A DNA stretch of 64,000 bases from Arthrobacter sp. SLBN-112 (GTDB taxonomy: Bacteria > Actinomycetota > Actinomycetes > Actinomycetales > Micrococcaceae), in NCBI RefSeq assembly GCF_006715225.1, contig NZ_VFMU01000001.1:2418001-2482000 (forward strand), given 5' to 3'. A program made the translations under genes and the position numbers. This document shows positions 58,441-64,000 of the stretch, in pieces; within the stretch, counting starts at the first letter, position 1; each line of letters begins with the position of its first letter. The notes beneath the pieces are model-generated. The model was given only the letters and a program-made list of their open reading frames with translations, made no database searches and was not told the origin of the DNA.

Positions 58441-61400
58441 ATGAGTCTTCCCGGCCAGTCCGCCGCCGGCACATCCAGCACAGGCACGTCCCGCGCCGGA
58501 ACGTCCCGCGCCGCCAAAAGCAGTGCCGGCAAGGGCAGTGCCGGAACGTCCCCAGCCCCATCGCTGGACGGACTGCGCCGCGCGCTGGCACCGGACCATA
58601 CGTTCGCCCGGGTCCGTGCCGAGGCCGCCCGGGGATTCGCCGTCCGCGGACAGGACTACCAGATCAGCGCTCCTGCGGGACTCCGTCCGGTGCTGCTTGC
58701 GGAGATGGCGGACGGACTTGCCGCCAAGGCGGAACAGGCCGGCGCCGAGCCTGGCGTGGTGCTGGCCGTCACCGCCACCGGCCGGGAGGCGGAGGACCTG
58801 ACCGCAGCCCTGCGCGCCTACCTGCCGGCGGACGCTGTGGCGGAGTTCCCCAGCTGGGAGACCCTCCCACACGAGCGGCTTTCGCCGCGCTCGGACACGG
58901 TAGGCCGCCGGCTGTCAGTGCTGCGCCGCCTGGCCCATCCGGAAAGCTCGACGGCGGGATGCCTCCGGGTGGTGGTGGCGCCCGTCCGCGCCGTGGTCCA
59001 GCCGGTGGTGGTGGGCCTGGGCGACCTCGTTCCCGTCACGCTGAAGGTGGGCCAGGAGGTTCCATTCTCCGACGTGGTGAAGAGCCTGGCCGACGCCGCG
59101 TACGCCCGGGTGGACATGGTGACGCACCGCGGCGAGTTCGCCGTCCGCGGCGGCATCATCGACGTTTTCCCGCCCACGGAGGACCACCCCATCCGGGTGG
59201 AGTTCTTCGGCGACGAAGTGGACCAGATGCGCTGGTTCGCCGTGGCCGACCAACGCTCGCTGTCCGCCCCGGGCATCCACCACCCCACCGAGCTGCACGC
59301 CCCGCCGTGCCGCGAAATCCTCATCACCCCGTCCGTCATGTCCCGTGCCGCCACCCTGAAGGCCCAGCTCCCGGCCGCGGCGGACATGCTGGAAAAGATC
59401 GCCGGCGGCATTGCCGTGGAGGGCATGGAGTCCCTGGCGCCGGTGCTGGTGGATGCGATGGTCCCGTTCGTTGACCAGTTGCCCGCAGAGTCCGTCGCCG
59501 TGGTGATCGAACCGGAAAAGGTGCGCACGCGCGCCCACGACCTCGCCGCCACCAACGAGGAGTTCCTGGAGGCGGCCTGGTCCACGGCGTCCGACGGCGG
59601 GGCGGCCCCTTTGGACCTCAGCTCACAGGCGAGTGCGGCGCTTCATTCGGCGAGCTTCCGCTCTTTGGCTGAAACCCGGGGGTCCGCCCTGGAGCACGGC
59701 GTGTCCTGGTGGTCCATCACGTCCCTGGTACAGGATGCGGAACTGCTCCCCGAGATCGACGTGCTGAACCTGCATGCCCGCGAACCCCGCGGCTACCAGG
59801 GCGACGTGGCCGAAATGATGGAGTTCATCGGCTCGCACGTCCGCGACCAGTGGCGGATCGTTGTTGCCACCGAAGGTCCCGGCCCGGCCCAGCGCCTGGC
59901 CGAGCTGTTCCATGAGAACGACATCCCCTGCGCCCGGGTGGACAGCCTGGACCACGAACCCCAGGCGGGCATCATCGAGGTGACCACTGCCGCCGTCGGC
60001 CGTGGTTTTGTCCTGGACGGCCTCAAGCTGGGCCTGCTCACCGAAGCCGACCTGCTGGGCCGGACCTCGGCCGGGTCCACCAAGGACATGCGGCGGATGC
60101 CCTCCAAGCGGCGCAACGCCGTGGACCCGCTGCAACTGGTGGCGGGGGACCACGTGGTCCACGAACAGCACGGCATTGGCCGGTTCGTGGAACTCATCCA
60201 GCGCAAGGTGGCCGGCGGCGGCGACGGCGTCCGCGAATACCTGGTGCTGGAGTACGCACCGGCCAAGCGCGGCGGTCCCGGCGACCGGTTGTTCGTCCCC
60301 ACTGACCAGCTGGACCAAGTGACCCGCTATGTGGGCGGCGACGCCCCGGTCCTCAGCAAGATGGGCGGCGCGGACTGGGCCAGCACCAAGTCCAAGGCCC
60401 GCAGGGCGGTCAAGGAAATCGCCGGTGAACTGATCCGGCTGTACTCCGCCCGCATGGCCTCCCGTGGCCACGCCTTCGGCCCTGACACCCCGTGGCAGCG
60501 CGAACTGGAGGAAGCCTTCCCGTACGTGGAGACGCCGGACCAGCTGACCACCATCAACGAGGTCAAGGCGGACATGGAGCGGGAGATTCCCATGGACCGG
60601 CTGGTGTCCGGCGACGTGGGCTATGGCAAGACCGAAATTGCGGTGCGTGCTGCCTTCAAGGCCGTGCAGGACGGCAAACAGGTGGCGGTGCTGGTGCCCA
60701 CCACGCTGCTGGCCCAGCAGCACTACGAAACGTTCACCGAGCGGTTCTCCGGGTTTCCGCTGCGGGTGAAGCCGCTGTCCCGGTTCCAGACCGCCAAGGA
60801 AGCCAAGGAGACGGCGGAAGGGGTGAAAAGCGGGGCCGTGGACGTGGTGATCGGTACCCACCGGCTGCTGGCCAAGGACTTCGAGTTCAAGGACCTGGGC
60901 CTGGTGATCGTCGATGAGGAACAGCGGTTCGGCGTGGAGCACAAGGAAGCGCTGAAGAAGATGCGCACCAACGTGGACGTCCTGGCTATGAGTGCCACCC
61001 CGATTCCCCGCACCCTGGAAATGTCCCTCACCGGGATCCGGGAAACCTCAACCCTGGCCACCCCGCCGGAGGAACGGCACCCCGTGCTCACGTACGTGGG
61101 CCCGTACACGGACAAGCAGACCTCCGCCGCCATCCGGCGGGAACTCATGCGTGAAGGCCAGGTGTTCCTGGTCCACAACCGGGTGTCCACCATTGAGCGG
61201 ACGGCCGCCAGGATCCGCGAGCTGGTGCCTGAGGCGCGTGTGGAGGTGGCGCACGGCAAGATGTCCGAGAGCCGCCTGGAGCAGATCATCGTTGACTTCT
61301 GGGAGCGGCGCTTCGACGTGCTGGTGTGCACCACCATCATCGAGACCGGCCTGGACATCTCCAACGCCAATACCCTGATCGTGGATGGCGCGGACAAGTA

Positions 61401-62184
61401 CGGCCTGTCCCAGCTGCACCAGCTCCGCGGCCGCGTGGGACGTGGCCGTGAGCGCGCCTACGCCTACTTCCTGTACCCGTCGGAGAAGCCGCTGGGTGAG
61501 GTGGCGCTGGAACGGCTCAAGGCTGTGGCCGCGCACAACGAGCTCGGCGCCGGCATGCAGCTGGCCATGAAGGACCTGGAAATCCGCGGCGCCGGCAACC
61601 TGCTGGGCGGGGAACAGTCCGGCCACATCCAGGGGGTGGGTTTCGACCTGTACATCCGCCTGGTGGGCGAGGCCGTGGCCGACTTCCGGGGTGAAGCCGA
61701 AGAAAAGGCCGCGGAGATGAAGATCGAGCTGCCGGTCAACGCCCACCTGCCGCACGACTACGTTCCCGGCGAGCGGCTGCGGCTTGAGGCGTACCGGAAG
61801 CTCGCCGCGGCCCTCACCAACGAGGCCATCGACGAGGTGCAGGCAGAACTCGTTGACCGCTACGGCGACCTTCCGCTGCCGGCCCAGAACCTGGTGGCTG
61901 TGGCACGCTTCCGTGTTGGTGCCCGCGAAGCCGGCCTGTCCGACGTCGCGCTGCAGGGAAACTTCGTTAAGTTCTCCCCGGCCACCCTCCCCGAATCCAA
62001 GACCATGCGCCTGAACAGGATGTACCCGGGATCGCAGTCCAAGCCCGCCCTGGACGCCGTGCTCATCCCCAAGCCCAAGACCGCGCGGATCGGCGGCCGG
62101 GACCTGCAGGACGCCGAGATCCTGGAATGGGCCAACGGCGTGATCCGGAACATTTTCTCCGATGCCCCGCTGGCGGTGAGTTAG
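58441..62184 (+). CDS. mfd: Transcription-repair coupling factor
   Basis: Mfd removes RNA polymerase stalled at DNA damage and recruits UvrA. The 1247-residue protein has, after a low-complexity N-terminus with repeated GTS words (about 10-40), the UvrB-homology module (GGIIDVFPPTEDHPIRVEFFGDEVDQM near 235), the CarD-like polymerase-binding domain (GDHVVHEQHGIGRFVEL near 570), the translocase with Walker A GDVGYGKTE near 723 and DEEQ near 825, SATPIPRTLEMSLTG, and the TRG/TRCF C-terminus. I use the ATG at 58441 with AGGAGC 7 bases upstream; ATG 58417 or TTG 58408 in the same frame are alternatives. TAGGCT at 58352 may be its -10 box. Confidence 0.97.
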   Translation: MSLPGQSAAGTSSTGTSRAGTSRAAKSSAGKGSAGTSPAPSLDGLRRALAPDHTFARVRAEAARGFAVRGQDYQISAPAGLRPVLLAEMADGLAAKAEQAGAEPGVVLAVTATGREAEDLTAALRAYLPADAVAEFPSWETLPHERLSPRSDTVGRRLSVLRRLAHPESSTAGCLRVVVAPVRAVVQPVVVGLGDLVPVTLKVGQEVPFSDVVKSLADAAYARVDMVTHRGEFAVRGGIIDVFPPTEDHPIRVEFFGDEVDQMRWFAVADQRSLSAPGIHHPTELHAPPCREILITPSVMSRAATLKAQLPAAADMLEKIAGGIAVEGMESLAPVLVDAMVPFVDQLPAESVAVVIEPEKVRTRAHDLAATNEEFLEAAWSTASDGGAAPLDLSSQASAALHSASFRSLAETRGSALEHGVSWWSITSLVQDAELLPEIDVLNLHAREPRGYQGDVAEMMEFIGSHVRDQWRIVVATEGPGPAQRLAELFHENDIPCARVDSLDHEPQAGIIEVTTAAVGRGFVLDGLKLGLLTEADLLGRTSAGSTKDMRRMPSKRRNAVDPLQLVAGDHVVHEQHGIGRFVELIQRKVAGGGDGVREYLVLEYAPAKRGGPGDRLFVPTDQLDQVTRYVGGDAPVLSKMGGADWASTKSKARRAVKEIAGELIRLYSARMASRGHAFGPDTPWQRELEEAFPYVETPDQLTTINEVKADMEREIPMDRLVSGDVGYGKTEIAVRAAFKAVQDGKQVAVLVPTTLLAQQHYETFTERFSGFPLRVKPLSRFQTAKEAKETAEGVKSGAVDVVIGTHRLLAKDFEFKDLGLVIVDEEQRFGVEHKEALKKMRTNVDVLAMSATPIPRTLEMSLTGIRETSTLATPPEERHPVLTYVGPYTDKQTSAAIRRELMREGQVFLVHNRVSTIERTAARIRELVPEARVEVAHGKMSESRLEQIIVDFWERRFDVLVCTTIIETGLDISNANTLIVDGADKYGLSQLHQLRGRVGRGRERAYAYFLYPSEKPLGEVALERLKAVAAHNELGAGMQLAMKDLEIRGAGNLLGGEQSGHIQGVGFDLYIRLVGEAVADFRGEAEEKAAEMKIELPVNAHLPHDYVPGERLRLEAYRKLAAALTNEAIDEVQAELVDRYGDLPLPAQNLVAVARFRVGAREAGLSDVALQGNFVKFSPATLPESKTMRLNRMYPGSQSKPALDAVLIPKPKTARIGGRDLQDAEILEWANGVIRNIFSDAPLAVS

Positions 62185-62190
62185 GACTTG

Positions 62191-63003
62191 ATGGGAGGAC
62201 ACCACGCCGCGTCGGGAGCCGCGGCGTGGGTAGCTGTTGCGTCCACCGGCCCCTACACCCTGGGTTGGTATCCGCTGGACCCCACGGGAATCCTCATCGG
62301 CGGCATGGCCACCGCGGGCACGGCGCTGGTGTGCGACTGGGACCACCGGGCAAGTACGGTGGCCCACTCGCTGCCGCCGCTGTCCAACGTGATCGCGCGC
62401 GGCATCGAGAACGCCAGCGGGGGCCATCGGCAGGGCACGCACTCCATCCTGGGTGCCGCGGTCTTCGTGTTCTTGGCGGGCCTGGCGTCGCAGGTGCACA
62501 TGGACACCGGCTGGGGCCGCCTGTCCGTGGGGGCCGGGCTGCTGTGCATGTTCCTGATCAACATTGCAGCCAAGGCCCTGAAGCTTTTTCCCAAGAGCGG
62601 CTTCATCTCCAACTGGATTTTTGCGCTGGTGATGGCCGGCCTGGTCACGGTGTACGCGCCGGATCAGTGGACCTGGCTGCCCACATCGATGCTGATCGGG
62701 GTGGTGGTGCACATCGTCGGCGACCTCATCACCACCGGGGGAGTGCCGCTGCTGTGGCCGCTGGTGGTCCGGCCACCGAAAATGCTGCGCCGGCTGCCGC
62801 TGCTGCGAAACGTCTGGCGGGCCAACGGCGCCCTGTCCCTGCCACTGCTGGGGCGTGCCGGTTCCAAACGGGAGTGGCTGGTGCTGATCCCGGTCAGTGC
62901 CTACGCCATGGTGGGCATGTCCATGGCCGGATGGGCCATCGCACAACACCACTGGGGCCGCGTGGCCGCTGCCGCGGGCGCGTGGATTAGGCTGTGGTTC
63001 TAG
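62191..63003 (+). CDS. DUF457 (YdjM-like) inner-membrane metal-dependent hydrolase
   Basis: The 270-residue protein has about five membrane helices and the family's conserved polar residues: HHAASGAAAW at the start, VCDWDHR near 50 and GHRQGTHSILGAAVFVFLAGL near 78, where His and Asp would bind metal. The family includes E. coli YdjM, a LexA-regulated membrane protein. Enzyme activity is not proven. The ATG at 62191 follows the mfd stop by 6 bp, so it is co-transcribed with mfd, which fits an SOS/repair association (inference). A TTG one codon earlier is possible. Confidence 0.8.
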   Translation: MGGHHAASGAAAWVAVASTGPYTLGWYPLDPTGILIGGMATAGTALVCDWDHRASTVAHSLPPLSNVIARGIENASGGHRQGTHSILGAAVFVFLAGLASQVHMDTGWGRLSVGAGLLCMFLINIAAKALKLFPKSGFISNWIFALVMAGLVTVYAPDQWTWLPTSMLIGVVVHIVGDLITTGGVPLLWPLVVRPPKMLRRLPLLRNVWRANGALSLPLLGRAGSKREWLVLIPVSAYAMVGMSMAGWAIAQHHWGRVAAAAGAWIRLWF

Positions 63004-63064
63004 CGGGCAGCGCCTTTCACCAGCAGGCAGCAATGCCGGTGGAAGGAGCCATGCCGGCTGAAGA

Positions 63065-63107
63065 CAGCAACGGACCGGCGGACAATGTCCGCCGGTCCGT
63101 TTTGCTG
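63065..63107. terminator. Bidirectional terminator after the DUF457 gene
   Basis: AACGGACCGGCGGAC (63069-63083) pairs perfectly with GTCCGCCGGTCCGTT (63087-63101) around AAT, then TT and GCTG, which also pairs with the CAGC at the 5' side. It separates convergent genes. Confidence 0.85.
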
Positions 63108-63128
63108 TGCCGTTCTTTGGCTTGAAGT

Positions 63129-63392
63129 TTAGTGCTCGCCGGCAGAGTCGGAACGGCCGAGGATGGTCTGCGGAATCCAGAATGCCAGCGCAAACAGGAC
63201 CAGGCAGGCGGCCATGGGCCACGGGTTGCCCAGGGTGAGGAATGACAGCGAGTAGATGGCGCCCAGGAACAGGACGAAGCAGACAACGAAGAGGATCACG
63301 CTGGTGGCGAGGTTGTTCTCGTTCTGCGGGGTCCGGACGGACTCCGCATTGGACGCCGTGTCCCGGCTGGACGCGTTGATCTGGCTGGACAT
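63129..63392 (-). CDS. Small two-helix membrane protein, unknown function
   Basis: The 87-residue protein has a polar N-terminus (MSSQINASSRDTASNAES) and two membrane helices (about 32-50 and 57-76). I do not recognise a family. The ATG at 63392 has AGGAGG 6 bases upstream, a strong ribosome-binding site, which supports it as a true gene; the open frame further upstream is not used. It lies 52 bp downstream of deoC on the same strand. Confidence 0.8.
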   Translation of the reverse strand: MSSQINASSRDTASNAESVRTPQNENNLATSVILFVVCFVLFLGAIYSLSFLTLGNPWPMAACLVLFALAFWIPQTILGRSDSAGEH

Positions 63393-63444
63393 GTGTTCCT
63401 CCTCAGCCCCGCGGGGCTTGTTCTGCGGCCGCCTCGGGTTCCGG

Positions 63445-64000
63445 TCAGTAAGCGGCTGAACCCTGTTCACCCTTGACAATGGCAATCCCGGAGCTGGCAC
63501 CAATTCGTGTTGCACCTGCTGCAATCATAGCCTGCGCGTCGGCCAGGGACCGTACGCCGCCGGAGGCCTTGACCCCCAGGTCCGGGCCAACGGTCCTGCG
63601 CATCAGGGCTACATCTTCAACGGTGGCACCGCCGCCGTTGAATCCGGTGGAGGTCTTCACGAAGTCCGCGCCGGCCTCCACGGCCGCCTGGCATGCCAGC
63701 ACCTTCTGCTCATCCGTGAGGAGGGCGGTTTCGATGATGACTTTCAGGATGGCACCGCCCGCGTGCACGGTCTCGGCAACCGCCGCGATGTCGTCCGTCA
63801 GGGCACCCTTGTCGCCTGCCCTCGCGGCGGCAATGTTGATCACCATGTCCACCTCGTCCGCCCCGTCCAGCACGGCGCCGCGGGCTTCGAATGACTTCAC
63901 ATCGGTGGGCGTGGCCCCCAGCGGAAAGCCCACCACGGAGCAGGTGAGGACGCCGGAGCCTTTGAGCGCGGTGGTGACCGTCTTGACCCAGATGGGGTTG
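63445..64000 (-). CDS. deoC: Deoxyribose-phosphate aldolase, N-terminus cut by window edge
   Basis: DeoC cleaves 2-deoxyribose 5-phosphate to acetaldehyde and glyceraldehyde 3-phosphate in deoxynucleoside breakdown. The frame is open to the right edge; about 184 residues are visible of the usual 220 or more. Motifs are [31 protein letters not shown], the Schiff-base lysine in [14 protein letters not shown] and the second lysine in [30 protein letters not shown]. An internal ATG at 63936 is not the start, since the coding similarity continues upstream ([16 protein letters not shown]). Confidence 0.96.
   Translation of the reverse strand, partial: NPIWVKTVTTALKGSGVLTCSVVGFPLGATPTDVKSFEARGAVLDGADEVDMVINIAAARAGDKGALTDDIAAVAETVHAGGAILKVIIETALLTDEQKVLACQAAVEAGADFVKTSTGFNGGGATVEDVALMRRTVGPDLGVKASGGVRSLADAQAMIAAGATRIGASSGIAIVKGEQGSAAY

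Noticed and set aside
1..64000. CRISPR arrays, insertion sequences, prophage or attachment sites
   Set aside because: No regularly spaced repeats, transposase, integrase or phage genes were seen.

Overview
The window is high-GC, densely coded chromosomal DNA from an actinobacterium. Gene content (WhiB, RpfB, protein O-mannosyltransferase, LCP protein, SCO4848-type and DUF3499 proteins) and protein flavour point to the Micrococcaceae, most likely Arthrobacter or Pseudarthrobacter. This is inference from recalled families; no database was searched. About 51 protein genes and one tRNA(Gln) are supported. I see no CRISPR array, insertion sequence, prophage or rRNA operon.

Layout. (1) 1-5111: fumC, a beta-carbonic anhydrase and a DUF4245 membrane protein on the minus strand, then glpX and a FemABX-type peptidoglycan enzyme on the plus strand. 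(2) 5130-9911, minus: purK-purE-LCP-manA. (3) 10087-20357: GtrA, TIGR03089 and WhiB genes, a very large GT2/membrane protein, a DUF5719 protein, a metallopeptidase-like protein, DUF3499, Trm112 and ahcY. This resembles the conserved block around Rv3248c-Rv3277 of M. tuberculosis. (4) 20378-31096: L,D-transpeptidase, RDD and SpoIIM membrane proteins, a DUF1461 protein, an acyl-CoA synthetase, O-mannosyltransferase, rsmI and a succinate-semialdehyde dehydrogenase. (5) 31157-36276, minus: MoxR, DUF58 and TgpA-type transglutaminase. (6) 36440-47996: tatD-rpfB-rsmA-ispE-ABC-F, a TetR regulator, tRNA-Gln, glmU-prs-rplY-pth, close to the M. tuberculosis Rv1008-Rv1020 order. (7) 48106-58149: a block between pth and mfd with two giant LuxR-type ATPase regulators, sufS-sufU and three smaller genes. 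(8) mfd, a DUF457 protein, a small membrane protein and the C-terminal part of deoC.

The genes are mostly housekeeping: cell-wall synthesis and remodelling (LCP, FemX, L,D-transpeptidase, RpfB, GlmU, TgpA/MoxR/DUF58, O-mannosylation), central metabolism (fumarase, FBPase II, purine synthesis, SAH recycling, PRPP), translation (RsmA, RsmI, L25, Pth, tRNA-Gln) and repair (Mfd, TatD).

The points most worth a second look are: a 328-bp imperfect inverted-repeat module between the ABC-F and TetR genes; a recurrent leaderless promoter pattern (TANNNT then 6-7 bases then ATG/GTG) at about ten genes; a dyad over the whiB -10 box; a near-500-bp structured region before sufS; an apparent N-terminal frameshift in the second LuxR regulator; and a palindromic leader before rplY. 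I found no clearly new multi-gene system.
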